Source: Actinomadura_C alba (GTDB lineage: Bacteria > Actinomycetota > Actinomycetes > Streptosporangiales > Streptosporangiaceae). From it: DNA of 64,000 nucleotides. Positions 1 through 10,216 of this stretch are shown piece after piece. The stretch covers positions 1 through 64,000 of the forward strand of contig NZ_BAAAOK010000025.1 in the NCBI RefSeq assembly GCF_039530285.1. The letters are read 5' to 3'. The notes under the pieces are model-generated. The model had not been told where the DNA came from. It made no database searches and was given only the letters and a program-made list of their open reading frames with translations. Made by a program: the position numbers and the translations under genes. Position 1 is the first letter of the stretch; the number at the start of each line of letters is the position of its first letter.

Positions 1-2
1 AA

Positions 3-59
3 GGCCACATCAACAAGATCGGCCCTGCCCTCTACGGACCCGCACTTAAGCATCTGTGA
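3..59 (+). CDS. C-terminal tail of an upstream gene, cut by the window edge
   Basis: An open frame enters from the left edge and ends at TGA 57-59. The visible tail is about 18 residues (GHINKIGPALYGPALKHL). Its stop overlaps the GTG start (56-58) of the TnpB-related gene, so the two were probably translated together as a two-gene insertion element or neighbouring accessory genes. Too little is present to name the product. A transposition or replication partner is possible, but this rests only on position. Confidence 0.4.
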   Translation, partial: GHINKIGPALYGPALKHL

Positions 60-1187
60 ACAGGCTCTCAGTGGTACGGGGCGGCAGGCGGCTGGCCAAG
101 CAGCGTCACAACCTCACCGCCGCCCAGAAGACCTCCGAGCAGTGGCGTGCGGAATGGGAAGCTGCGCGCTGGTTCCTGACCGCTGACGGGGAGTCCGGCA
201 AGCGGTTTGGGAACGAGACAGTCCGCGTCACCCCGGATGGCCAGATCAGCATCAGGCTGCCCGCCCCGCTCGCCGAACTGGCCAACGCCAAGCATGGCCG
301 GTACGTGCTGGCCGCGAAGGTTTCGTTCCCGCACCGGGGCGAAGGAGTGGCGCGACCGCATCACCGCCAACCGCGCCGTGGCCTACCGCATCCACCTCAA
401 CGTGGCCACGAGCCGCTGGTACCTCGACGCGTCCTGGACCCGCAAAGACCTCCCGCTCATCGGTCTGGATGCGCTGCGGGCCGGTGGCGTGGTCGGCGTG
501 GACACCAACGCCGACCACCTCGCGGCCTGGCTGCTCGACGAGCACGGCAACCCGACCGGTGCACCCCGCCGCTTCCATTACGACATGACCGGCGCAGCCA
601 CCCGCCGGGACGCCCAACTCCGCCACGCCCTCACCCGCCTGTTGCACTGGGCCAAAACGGCGGGCGCTGCGGCCATCGCCATCGAAGACCTGGACTTCCA
701 AGAATCCAAGACCCGGGAGAAGCACGGCCGGAAGAAGAAGTTCCGGCAGCTCATCTCGGGCATCCCTACCGGCAAGCTCCGCGCACGGCTGCTGTCAATG
801 TGCGCGGAGGCAGGAATCGGCGTCATCGCCATCGATCCCGCCTACACCAGCATGTGGGGGGCCGAGCACTGGCAAAAGCCCCTCACCACCACCCGTCGCC
901 CCGCCAGTCGCCACCAGGCGGCCGCGGTGGCGATCGGACGACGCGCCCTCGGACACCGGATCAAGCGACGGACGGCACCGCCCCGCCAGCACCAGAGCGA
1001 TGCTGACGGGCATCGGACCGCCCAGGCCCGACCCGGCGACCAAGGGCGTGAGGGAAACCGCCCCCGCGTACCCGGACCACGGACACGATCCGCCGGCTCT
1101 GAACGCGGCAGGAACGCGGTGGACCAGCCCATCCAAGACCGTTCGGGATGGGTGCAGTGTCAATTTGATCTTCATGATCAGTTGTGA
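56..1187 (+). pseudogene. TnpB-related transposase-like protein, frameshifted
   Basis: The N-terminal part reads from GTG 56 (strings EQWRAEWEAARWF and GKRFGNETV). Near 335-345 the homologous reading moves to the next frame (GAKEWRDRI onwards) and runs to TGA 1185-1187. The second part keeps TnpB-related hallmarks: GVDTNADHLAAW carrying the first RuvC-like Asp, AIEDLDF carrying the Glu, IDPAYTSMWGAEHW, and SRHQAAAVAIGRRALG near the end. The usual CxxC...CxxC zinc finger of classical TnpB is absent, which is normal for the TnpB-related branch. Downstream of about 1000 the reading becomes low-complexity and shows no further homology. One frameshift makes it a probable pseudogene. A sequencing error or programmed shift is possible, but no slippery run is visible at the junction. 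Confidence 0.75.
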
Positions 1188-1342
1188 TCACTGTTCAGGA
1201 ACGGTACGACGACTCCCGCACCGGGCGCGCGCCCGCTCTCCGCGCTGGGTGGCACCCTTCGGGAGGGACGCCGGCTCCCCGTCCTCGGCGCCGTGGCGGC
1301 CCGGCAGCCCAAACGTCAGGCCCACCAGTTCGGCGCGGCGCT

Positions 1343-2440
1343 CAGCGGTCCGCCTCGGCGGACGGTATCCGCAAGGTCTGGCTGGACCGCCGGATCCGGG
1401 CGAACACCACGGCGACCGCCGTCGCGGCGCCGACGCTGGACCGCAATCTCACCCAGGTCGGCGCGCCCACCGCGTGGAACGCGGGCTACACCGGTGATGG
1501 CGTCAAGGTGGCGGTCCTCGACACCGGCGCCGACGCGAACCACCCCGACCTGCGGGGCCGGATCGCCGAGAGCCAGGACTTCTCCGGCACGGGCTCCAGA
1601 CCTGGTCGAGGCGAGCGGGGACGTCACGCCCGGCACCACCCGGACCGACTACCTGTCGCCCGGTGTGGTGTGGACGGAGGTCGGCTCTCCCGGGATGGTC
1701 GAGGACATGGTCGACATGTTGCCGTTCCGTACGGTCGAGGCCGGAAGCCGCGAGTCCTACACCTGGGGGCGGCAGCCGGTCCGGCCGGGGCCGTACTCGC
1801 GCCTCAACGGCTCGCGCAGCGAGTGCGAGCGCCTGCAGTCCACCCGTGCGCGCGGGTCGCTGCGGGTGACGATGGTGGCGTTGCAGACCCGCATCACGGG
1901 TTCGACTGCGGGTTTTGGCCTGAAGACCCGCTGACGTACCGGCTGGCGCTGTACGCGGACGGCCGCAAGGTCGGCGAACACGCCGGGTCGTCGCGTGAGT
2001 TCTCCGTCCCGGCGGGCAAGGCGCGCTACCGGGTGGAGTACGACGTCGACGCCTCGACGGTTCTGCCGGTGTCGGTCCGCACGTCCACGGCCTGGACGTT
2101 CACCTCGCAGGCCCCTGCCGGCCACTCCTCCGAACTGCTGCCGCTGCTGCTGGTGGACTATGACCTGGCCCTGGACCTGCACAACCAGCCGGTGCCGGGC
2201 AAGGAGTCGGTCTTCACCGTCAGCCGGTACGCCGGGTCGTCGAAGGTGACGTCGTTCAACCTGTGGACGTCCGCCGACGACGGCGCGACGTGGACGAAGG
2301 TCGAGGCCCGTTCGCTGGGCGGCGGCCGGTACGCAGCCGCACTGCCGGCCACCGGGAACGTGTCGCTGCGCGTCGCGGCGTCCGACGACCGGGGCAGCGG
2401 GATCGACCAGCGCATCATCCGCGCCTACCGCGTCCGCTGA
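1343..2440 (+). pseudogene. Subtilisin-like (S8) serine peptidase, internally deleted and frameshifted
   Basis: The 5' part reads as the end of a propeptide (KVWLDRRIRAN) followed by the start of an S8 domain: GAPTAWNAGYTGDGVKVAVLDTGAD, with the catalytic Asp in DTG near 1520. Similarity stops at about 1590. The reading then changes frame into C-terminal-domain-like sequence (LVEASGDVTPGTTRTDYLSPG) and changes frame again near 1915 (PEDPLTYRLALYADGRKVGE) before ending at TGA 2438-2440. The regions that should carry the catalytic His (HGTHVA-type) and Ser (GTSMA-type) are missing. What remains is the two ends of a once much longer secreted protease, joined by a large deletion. It cannot be an active peptidase. 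It sits next to another decayed gene, so this edge of the window is eroding. Confidence 0.8.
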
Positions 2441-2612
2441 CGCGTCTGGTGTGAAGTCCGGGAGGTCGTCGGTGACGATGGGCCTCCCGGGCCACTTCCC
2501 GGTGACATGACATCGGGACGGGACGGAGGTCTGTCAACCGGCGCGTGTGCGCGTCAGCGCCACCGAACATGGCGACTGCCCCTCGGCTGCTTCGCCCCTG
2601 TTGCGGCGATCC

Positions 2613-3638
<1,026 letters not shown>

Positions 3639-3826
3639 CTTCCTCTGAAGGCGACCCCAGCCGATGCCGTTTGGCCGCAGGTGTCCTGGCGCGGAGTCCA
3701 GACCGGAAAGATCTCTACTCACAACCGATCCGTGATCTCCGAGGGCCATGATCGCATGCCTTCGGAACACGTGCCTCCGGATCATGTGCCTTTGGATCGC
3801 GGGGCCGTGAGTTCGGCGGTTCCGGA

Positions 3827-5197
3827 TCAGCCTTCCGGTGCGACGACCTCGACCTCGGCGAAGCCCAGCTCCGCCAGGGGATCGCGGATCTGGTCGGCGT
3901 CTCCGACGGCCACGATGGTCAGCTCGTCCGGCTTCACGTGCGCCGCGTACGCCTCGGCCGCCCGCTGCGGGGTCGTCGCCCGGATCGCGTCGAGATGACG
4001 CTGTGGGTGATCGATGGGCAGGTCGCTCGCGGCGGCGTCGGCGAGCTCGGCGGCGACGGCTCGCGCCGTCTCGTAGTTCGCCGGTGCCCGGTCGGCCAGG
4101 GCGCTGATCGTGGAGGCGCACTCCTTGTCGGTGATGCCGTCGAGCACGCTGCGCAGCGACGTGAGCGAGTCGGCGACCGCGGGCGCGGTGGCCTCGGTGT
4201 GCACGGCGGCCTCCGCGATGAAGATCCCGCAGTGCCGCAGCCGCAGCAGGGCGGCCCGCATGCCGTACGTGTAACCCTTCTCCTCGCGGAGCAGGGCGTT
4301 GAGCCGCGAGCTCAGGCCGCCGCCGAGAACGTGCGCGGCCACGGCGAGCGCGGCCCAGTCGGGGTGATCGCGGCCAGGCACCCCGTGGCCGAAGGAGAGC
4401 TGTGTCTGGACGGCACCGGGCCGGTGCACGATCACCATGCGCGGACCGGGCCCGGGACGGGCCATGTCCGGGGCGGGCAGTGCCGAGCCCGTCGTCGCGA
4501 AGTCGCCCAGCGCGGTGCCGAGCAGCGCTTCGACGTCGATCCCGGCCAGGTCACCGGCCGCCACGACCGTCGCCTGCGCGGGCACGATGGACGAGTAGAA
4601 GGCGCGGACGTCGGCTCCGGTGATGCGGCCGACGGTGTCGGGATCTCCGCCGGTGGGCCGGGACGACCGGCTGTCGGCGGGGAACATGACGGCGCGCAGC
4701 TCCCTGCGGGCGCGGCTGTGCGGATCCGCGTCATCCTGAGCGATCTCCTCCAGCCGCTCGCGGGCCAGGCGGCGAACGTCGGCGTCCGCCAGCGCCGGTG
4801 ACCGGATCACCGAGGACAGCAGCGCGAGCGCGTCCGCGAGGCGGGTCACCGGCACGTCGAGGGCGATCCGCAGGGCGGTCAGGTCGGCGCCCGCGTTCAG
4901 TGTCGCGCCCAGCCGGTCGAACGCGGCGGTCAGCGTCGTGCCGCCGCCCGCCTCGGTCCCTTCGAGCAGGGCGCTCGCTGTGAGGTTCGCGACACCGTCC
5001 AGACCGGCCGGCTCACGGCCGGCCCCGGCGTCCAGCACCAGCCGTACGGCCGCCAGCCGCCGGTCCGGCAGATCACTGTGCAGGGTGGCCAGCCCGTTGC
5101 CGAGCCGCCCCGGTTCGGCGGCCGGGAACGTCCACGGCGGCATCGGGCCGGGCGTGGGGCGCGCGGGCATGCTCTCGGAAAGAGGGGCGGTCTTCAC
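3827..5197 (-). CDS. M16 family metallopeptidase-like protein, non-catalytic partner
   Basis: 456 residues from GTG 5197. The start overlaps the stop of the upstream M16 gene by four bases (GTGA), so translation is probably coupled. Two pitrilysin-fold halves are visible. The N-half corresponds to the usual metal-binding region but reads GLDGVANLTASALLEGTE where active enzymes have HxxEH, so zinc ligands and catalytic Glu are absent. The C-half carries the glycine-rich loop and R/Y region seen in M16 partners (GGGLSSRLNALLREEKGYTYG). It therefore looks like the inactive subunit of a heterodimer with the active gene upstream, as in mitochondrial processing peptidase and many bacterial M16 pairs. 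No signal peptide is evident, which suggests a cytoplasmic or atypically exported enzyme. Confidence 0.85.
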   Translation of the reverse strand: MKTAPLSESMPARPTPGPMPPWTFPAAEPGRLGNGLATLHSDLPDRRLAAVRLVLDAGAGREPAGLDGVANLTASALLEGTEAGGGTTLTAAFDRLGATLNAGADLTALRIALDVPVTRLADALALLSSVIRSPALADADVRRLARERLEEIAQDDADPHSRARRELRAVMFPADSRSSRPTGGDPDTVGRITGADVRAFYSSIVPAQATVVAAGDLAGIDVEALLGTALGDFATTGSALPAPDMARPGPGPRMVIVHRPGAVQTQLSFGHGVPGRDHPDWAALAVAAHVLGGGLSSRLNALLREEKGYTYGMRAALLRLRHCGIFIAEAAVHTEATAPAVADSLTSLRSVLDGITDKECASTISALADRAPANYETARAVAAELADAAASDLPIDHPQRHLDAIRATTPQRAAEAYAAHVKPDELTIVAVGDADQIRDPLAELGFAEVEVVAPEG

Positions 5198-6531
5198 TCT
5201 GCTGCTCCGTAGGTCACGACGGCGCGGGCGCCGGGCGCGAGCCATCGCGCCGCGACGTTCTGGATGTCGGCCGAGGTGACGGCCGCCGCCCGCGCGGGGG
5301 CGCTGAAGACGCGAGCCGGGTCGCCGAACTGCGTGGCCTGCTGCGACAGCGAGTTGGCCAGCCCGGTGACGGTCTCGGTGCTCTCGAGGAATCCGCGCTC
5401 GGCGAGCGCGACGGCCCGTACGGCCTCGTCCTCGTCCGGCCCGTTCGCGGCGAACGCCTCGAGCTCCTCGTCGATGGCCGCGGCGATCGCCTCGGTGTCG
5501 GGCCCCATCGCCTGGATCAGCGCGGCGGACGGGCCGTCGACGAACCTGATCACGCTGGCTCCGAGCTCGGTGGCGATCTCGTCGCGGCGGACCAGCCGGT
5601 CGTACAACCTGGAGCCCGAGCCGCCGCCGAGGATCTCGGTGGCGAGCTCGGCGGCCTCGAGCTCGTGGGTGCCGTCGGCCGGCAGGCGGAGCATCCCGAA
5701 GTACCCCGGAGAAGGCACGTCGGCGGTCACGTGCCTCGTCGTGAGCTTGCTGATCGGGCCGAGCCGGCCGTCGGCGGCACCGGGGACGGCCGCGCCGGCC
5801 GGCAGGTGGCCGAAGAACCGCTCGACCAGCGCGAGGGTCTCCTCGGGGTCGACGTCGCCGACGATCGACAGCACCGCGTTGCCCGGCGCGTACCAGGTCG
5901 CGAAGAAGTCCCTGCAGTCGTCGAGCGTGGTCGCGTCCAGGTCCTCCATCGACCCGATGGGGGTGTGCGCGTAAGGGTGCCCGGAGGGGAAGGTGAGCGC
6001 GCACAGGTGTTCGAAGGCGTCGCCGTAGGGCACGTTGTCGTAGCGCTGGCGGCGCTCGTTCTTCACCACGTCGCGCTGGTTGTCGAGGTTGACCTGGGTG
6101 AGGGCCGCGGGCAGCGTGCCCATGCGGTCGGCCTCGAGCCAGAGCGCGAGTTCCAGGTGGCTCACCGGAACGGTCTCGAAGTAGTTGGTGCGCTCGAACG
6201 AGGTGGTCGCGTTGAAGGCGGCGCCGGCGCTCTCCATCAGGGCGGCGTGCTCGCCCTCCGCGACGTTGCCGGATCCCTGGAACATCAGGTGCTCGAAGAG
6301 GTGCGCGAGCCCCGTCCGTCCCGGCTGCTCATGCCTGGAGCCGACCGCGTACCAAAGGTTCACGGCGGCCAGCGGTACGACGTGGTCCTCGCAGACCACC
6401 ACCCGCAGCCCATTGCCGAGCGTGTGCTCGTGCAGTGGCCGTTCTGCCACGGATCGCTCCCGTCGATCGATGCCCACGCCCCCGACGCGCCCTGACACCT
6501 GCGTTCCCGAGGACACTGATTCGCGCTTCAC
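5194..6531 (-). CDS. M16 family zinc metallopeptidase, catalytic subunit
   Basis: 445 residues if it begins at GTG 6531; other GTG codons shortly downstream could also serve. The inverted zinc motif HLFEH is present (about residues 77-81: two His ligands and catalytic Glu), followed by the downstream Glu region (VVKNERRQRYDN). The C-terminal half has the conserved GGGSGSRLYDRLVRR segment. Length fits a single M16B half-enzyme (about 420-460 residues) that pairs with a second subunit, here the overlapping downstream gene. Such pairs degrade peptides inside a closed chamber; the substrate is unknown. It is separated from the cold-shock gene upstream by a strong palindrome, so it is probably transcribed separately. 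Confidence 0.9.
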   Translation of the reverse strand: MKRESVSSGTQVSGRVGGVGIDRRERSVAERPLHEHTLGNGLRVVVCEDHVVPLAAVNLWYAVGSRHEQPGRTGLAHLFEHLMFQGSGNVAEGEHAALMESAGAAFNATTSFERTNYFETVPVSHLELALWLEADRMGTLPAALTQVNLDNQRDVVKNERRQRYDNVPYGDAFEHLCALTFPSGHPYAHTPIGSMEDLDATTLDDCRDFFATWYAPGNAVLSIVGDVDPEETLALVERFFGHLPAGAAVPGAADGRLGPISKLTTRHVTADVPSPGYFGMLRLPADGTHELEAAELATEILGGGSGSRLYDRLVRRDEIATELGASVIRFVDGPSAALIQAMGPDTEAIAAAIDEELEAFAANGPDEDEAVRAVALAERGFLESTETVTGLANSLSQQATQFGDPARVFSAPARAAAVTSADIQNVAARWLAPGARAVVTYGAAE

Positions 6532-6594
6532 CGTACCCGTTCGGGAGCGCCTCGGCCGCCCACGCCGCCGCGCGTTGATCAAGTGCGTCAACGG

Positions 6595-6632
6595 GACACG
6601 GCCCGTCCCGCGATCGCGGGACGGGCCGTGTC
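6595..6632. terminator. 38-bp perfect palindrome between csp and the M16 operon
   Basis: A perfect inverted repeat with centre CGATCG and no loop mismatch lies just downstream of the cold-shock stop codon. It is very GC-rich and lacks a clear U-tract, as is common for actinomycete terminators. It probably ends csp transcription before the M16 genes. Dual use as a protein site cannot be excluded. Confidence 0.75.
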
Positions 6633-6646
6633 GGGACCGGGGTGGG

Positions 6647-6850
6647 TCAGATCGGGCTGACCTGCTCCGCCTGAAGGCCCTTCGGGCCCTGCGTGGTGGT
6701 GAACTCCACCCGCTGGTTCTCCTCGAGGCTGCGGTAACCCGAAGAGGTGATCGCCGAGTAGTGCACGAAGACGTCGGCGCTGCCGTCGTCAGGCGCGATG
6801 AACCCGAAGCCCTTTTCGGCGTTGAACCACTTGACGGTTCCCTGGGACAA
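6647..6850 (-). CDS. Cold-shock domain protein (CspA family)
   Basis: 67 residues from TTG 6850, chosen because AAGGAG lies about ten bases upstream and the resulting SQGTVKWFN start matches the family; the earlier TTG at 6865 would sit inside that ribosome site. RNP1 (KGFGFI) and RNP2 (VFVHY) RNA-binding motifs are intact, and the protein ends EQVSPI like other actinomycete CspA proteins. It binds single-stranded RNA/DNA and acts as an RNA chaperone in the cytoplasm. The upstream non-coding stretch is long enough for the extended 5' leader typical of cold-shock mRNAs. Confidence 0.97.
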   Translation of the reverse strand: MSQGTVKWFNAEKGFGFIAPDDGSADVFVHYSAITSSGYRSLEENQRVEFTTTQGPKGLQAEQVSPI

Positions 6851-7241
6851 CTGCTTCTCCTTCAAGAGAGCCTCACCGGACCGTCAAGTCGACGGACCTG
6901 GGCTGCGTGGCGGACTGTGGCTTGCATCCGCCGGAATCTTCTCCGGAGAAGCAAAACGCCCGCTGTCTGCTACTTCCGCGAGCGCTTCACCAAGCTCAAA
7001 CGTACGAGGAAAACATGACTGCAACACGGGCATCATACCCGATCCGGCCCCATCCGCACGGCCGGGCGCACTCGACGCGGGCGAGGGCCGCGCCGCGCTT
7101 CCTACCTGGGTAAAGCCGTACCCATGCCAAGGGAATAGGTATCAATATGGGGATTTACCCCGTGTTGGCCAACCCTTGCCCCGAGCAATGCTGGTCTCAG
7201 TTGACCGGTTCCACGACGCCAAGGAAGGAGGACCGCCGATC
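6851..7241. other. Intergenic region between csp and DUF5999 gene
   Basis: About 390 bases separate the divergent csp and DUF5999 genes. No coding signal is convincing here. It has relatively low GC around 6940-7020 and 7120-7200, and probably holds the csp leader and promoter plus the plus-strand promoter of the DUF5999 gene. No promoter motif is clear enough to place. Confidence 0.5.
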
Positions 7242-7436
7242 ATGTGCCAGCACAAGCCCGCCTGTCCTCCCGCAAATGCTCTCGATCACGACGCCGCTCG
7301 CCTGGTGGCGTTCCACCCGGAACAGGGGTGGGGCCTGCTGTGCAACGGGGTCGTGGTGTTCGACGACAACGGGGAACTGATGCCCGACGGGCGCAGTGTC
7401 CCTGCTCAGCGCACCGCCGTCCTCGCGGCGGCATGA
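7242..7436 (+). CDS. DUF5999 family small protein
   Basis: 64 residues from ATG 7242, with the strong ribosome site AAGGAAGGAG upstream. The N-terminus MCQHKPACP and the core HPEQGWGLLCNGVVVFDDNGELMPDG match the DUF5999 family, small proteins conserved through Streptomyces and relatives. Cys2, His4 and Cys8 could form a small metal site, but this is only a suggestion from spacing. There is no signal peptide or membrane segment. Function is unknown. Confidence 0.9.
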   Translation: MCQHKPACPPANALDHDAARLVAFHPEQGWGLLCNGVVVFDDNGELMPDGRSVPAQRTAVLAAA

Positions 7437-7464
7437 GCGGCGCCCGGCGGCACGGGCGCCGCCG

Positions 7465-9996
7465 CTATGCACCGCTTTCCTGGGCGCCGGCCTCCTGCTC
7501 GCCCACCCACACCGCGATCTGGGTACGGGAGTTGAACCCGAGCTTGCCGAGGATGTGCTCGATATGACCTTCGGCCGTCCGTTGCGCGATCGTCAGCGTC
7601 GTGGCGATCTCCTTGTTGCTCAGCCCCTTGGCGACGAGCCGGGCGATCTCGGTCTCGCGGCGGGTCAGCGGTGAGGGTGCCGCGACCTTCTCCTGGGTCT
7701 CCTCCGTTGAGACCCGATCCTGCAGGGCGTAACCGAGCGCCGCGTCATGGGCCAGGGCGGCGCCCCGTCTGACAGTGTCCCGGAAGGCCGGGTCGCCGAG
7801 TGCCTGCCGAGTGATGGACTCGCACCTGTCGTGGAAGCCCATGAGGTGCCCGAAGCCGGAGAGCGTGGCACCCATCGCCCCCCAGACCGTCTGTACGACC
7901 CCCAGCAACCGCGCCGCCCTCTGGTGCCGGCCGTCGGCCGCGGCGATCCAGGCGAGCAACTCGATGTTGATCCCGATACCGATCATGTCGTCCACCGACC
8001 GGGTGAAGCGCAGGCTCTCCTTCGCGAGGGCGGCGGCGCGTTGTGTGTCGCCCTCCCGCCAGGCCGCGATGCCCAGCGCGAGCATCGCGTAGGCCCGGTA
8101 CCAGCGCTCCCCGTGGGCGTCGCAGAGTTCGAGGCACTCCCCGGCGATCGCGCCGGCCTGCCGCGGATCGTCCGCGAGGCTGTGGGTCAGGGACAGCCGG
8201 ATGAGCGTCATGGCCAGCCCGGCCGGGTCTCCGGCCGTGCGGAGACGGTCGGCGGCCTTCGCGTACGACGCCACGGCGGACTCCAGGTCCCCCCGCAGGG
8301 TCGCCAGTATCCCGGTGCAGAGGTCGGCGTGGCCCGGCATCGACGGCGGCCCCACCCGCTCCCCGAGGGACCGGCCCTCCTCCAGCATCTCCATGATCCG
8401 GCCCGGCGGTCCGCCGGGGTCCGCGCCGCCCTCCGAACGGCCGGTATCGGCCAGGAGGACGGCGAGCCGGCCGGCGGCGAGCAACGCCCGGGCGCGCACC
8501 TCGGTGGGCCCGGTCTCGATGGCGAGACCCCGGTCCAGCCAGCGGCCGCCCTCGGCGAGGCGCCGACTGATGATCCAGTGGTCGCCCAGATCGGCCGCCA
8601 TGCCGAGCCCGGTCGCGACCTCGGCCCGGTCGGCGAAGCAGTACTCCAGCGCCGCGCGCAGATCGGCGTGCTCGCGCCTCAGCCGCATGAGCCTCGGCAC
8701 CTGGGCCGGGCCGAACGACCGTGCGTGCGCGTCCGCCGCCAGCCGCCGGTAGTGGTCGCGATGCCGGCGCCGCAGTACCGGTTCCTCCCCGGCTTCGCCC
8801 AGCCGGTCCAGACCGTACTGACGGGTCGTTTCCAGCAGGTGGTACCGCACGCCGGCCGGGTGCTCCTCCCGGACCAGCACGGACTTGTCCACCAGGCCGG
8901 TCACCAGATCGATGATCTCCTCGCGCGCGATGCCGTCGCCCGCGCAGACGGCCTCGGCCGCCTCCAGGTCCAGGCCTCCGCGGAACACCGAGACGCGTGC
9001 CCACATCAGGCGCTCCCGCTCGGTGCAGAGATCATGGCTCCAGTCGATCAGTGCTCGCAGCGTCCGGTGGCGGGCCGGAGCGGTGGGCGATCCTCTGGTG
9101 ATCAGCTGGAACCGGTCGTCGAGCCGCTGGAGCAACTGCCGGGCAGAGAGCACCCGCATCCGCATGGCCGCCAGTTCGATGGCGAGCGGTACGCCGTCGA
9201 GCCGGCGGCAGATGCCCGCGACGGCGTCCCGGTTGGCCTCGGTGACCGCGAAATCGGGCACGACGGCCCTGGTCCGCTCGGTGAAGAGCTGCACCGCCTC
9301 GTTCTGCGTGACCGACCGGAGCGAAGAGCTCGAGCCGTCGGCTCCGCCCGGGGCCGGCAGCGGCGGGACGACCAGCAGATGCTCGCTCGCGATGCCCAGC
9401 GCCTGCCGGCTGGTGGTGAGGATCCGCAGGTCGGGAGCGGAGCGAAGCAGCGTCTCGGTGGTCATCGCGCAGTCGCGCAGCAGATGCTCGCAGTTGTCCA
9501 GGATCAGCAGCGCCTGCCGGTGCCGCAGCCCTTCGGCCAGTGCCTCCAACGCCGAATCCGGCGAACCCGCCTGGCGATCACCGGTCTGATCGCCTCTCTG
9601 GGGATCACCGGTCTCGGAAACCCCGGTCTCGGAGGCCCCGGTCTCGGAATGCCCGGCCGCGGGAGCCCCGGTCTGGAGGCCGCCCGCGTGGAGGTCTGCG
9701 GCTTGGAGATCCATGACCGCGGTGATCGCCTCGACGAGCTGTTCCGCGTTCTCGAGATCGGCCAGCTCGACCAGCCGGACGCCGTCCCGGAACGCCCGCC
9801 GTACGTCGCCGGCGACCCGCGTGGCGAGCCGGGTCTTGCCCACCCCGCCCATGCCGGTGAGGGTCACCATCCGGGACGTGGACAGCAGGCGCTTGACCTC
9901 GGCCAACTCGTGCCGACGTCCGATGAAACCGGTCACCTCGGCCGGCAGCTCGCGCCGCTGCCGCCGAGTCGAGGCACTCGATGCCGTTCCGCTCAT
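7465..9996 (-). CDS. AfsR/SARP-like NB-ARC ATPase with C-terminal LuxR helix-turn-helix
   Basis: 843 residues if it starts at ATG 9996 (ATG 10056 is an alternative). Order: GFIGRRHEL entry to a STAND/NB-ARC ATPase, Walker A GMGGVGKTR at about 48-56, a Thr/Gly-rich linker (about 100-125), Walker B-like LLILDNCEHL, the GVPLAIELAA motif typical of this class, a TPR-like helical region, and a LuxR-type HTH at the C-terminus (PLTRRETEIARLVAKGLSNKEIATTL). Proteins of this build sense a signal through the ATPase/TPR part and activate transcription. It diverges from the flavoprotein gene at 10217, which is a plausible target. The linker coincides with a repetitive DNA stretch (9585-9720) that looks like a recent in-frame expansion. 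Confidence 0.9.
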   Translation of the reverse strand: MSGTASSASTRRQRRELPAEVTGFIGRRHELAEVKRLLSTSRMVTLTGMGGVGKTRLATRVAGDVRRAFRDGVRLVELADLENAEQLVEAITAVMDLQAADLHAGGLQTGAPAAGHSETGASETGVSETGDPQRGDQTGDRQAGSPDSALEALAEGLRHRQALLILDNCEHLLRDCAMTTETLLRSAPDLRILTTSRQALGIASEHLLVVPPLPAPGGADGSSSSLRSVTQNEAVQLFTERTRAVVPDFAVTEANRDAVAGICRRLDGVPLAIELAAMRMRVLSARQLLQRLDDRFQLITRGSPTAPARHRTLRALIDWSHDLCTERERLMWARVSVFRGGLDLEAAEAVCAGDGIAREEIIDLVTGLVDKSVLVREEHPAGVRYHLLETTRQYGLDRLGEAGEEPVLRRRHRDHYRRLAADAHARSFGPAQVPRLMRLRREHADLRAALEYCFADRAEVATGLGMAADLGDHWIISRRLAEGGRWLDRGLAIETGPTEVRARALLAAGRLAVLLADTGRSEGGADPGGPPGRIMEMLEEGRSLGERVGPPSMPGHADLCTGILATLRGDLESAVASYAKAADRLRTAGDPAGLAMTLIRLSLTHSLADDPRQAGAIAGECLELCDAHGERWYRAYAMLALGIAAWREGDTQRAAALAKESLRFTRSVDDMIGIGINIELLAWIAAADGRHQRAARLLGVVQTVWGAMGATLSGFGHLMGFHDRCESITRQALGDPAFRDTVRRGAALAHDAALGYALQDRVSTEETQEKVAAPSPLTRRETEIARLVAKGLSNKEIATTLTIAQRTAEGHIEHILGKLGFNSRTQIAVWVGEQEAGAQESGA

Positions 9997-10216
9997 CACA
10001 TGTTCTGTACCGGCCGGGCGGACTGGAATCCGTCGCCCCCTACTGAAATCGCTCATATTGGAACCGACACAATCCATGTTATGTAGCGACCGTTGGACGT
10101 GCACCCCGGAACCGGGCTTTCGCGGCATCTCGTGGTGGCCCGCGAGATCAAACCGGTCCGGGAGGGCAACGGCGGTGTGACAATCGAGGCGGAGATTCCA
10201 CAGCCGAGGAGACGAC

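Noticed and set aside
5198..6004. Upstream extension of the second M16 gene
   Set aside because: This part only overlaps the catalytic M16 gene in another frame and is Arg-rich; homology starts at GTG 5197, which overlaps the previous stop.
7747..10086. A 779-codon plus-strand frame over the AfsR-like gene
   Set aside because: No domain; composition typical of an antisense shadow, and the opposite strand has intact Walker and LuxR motifs.
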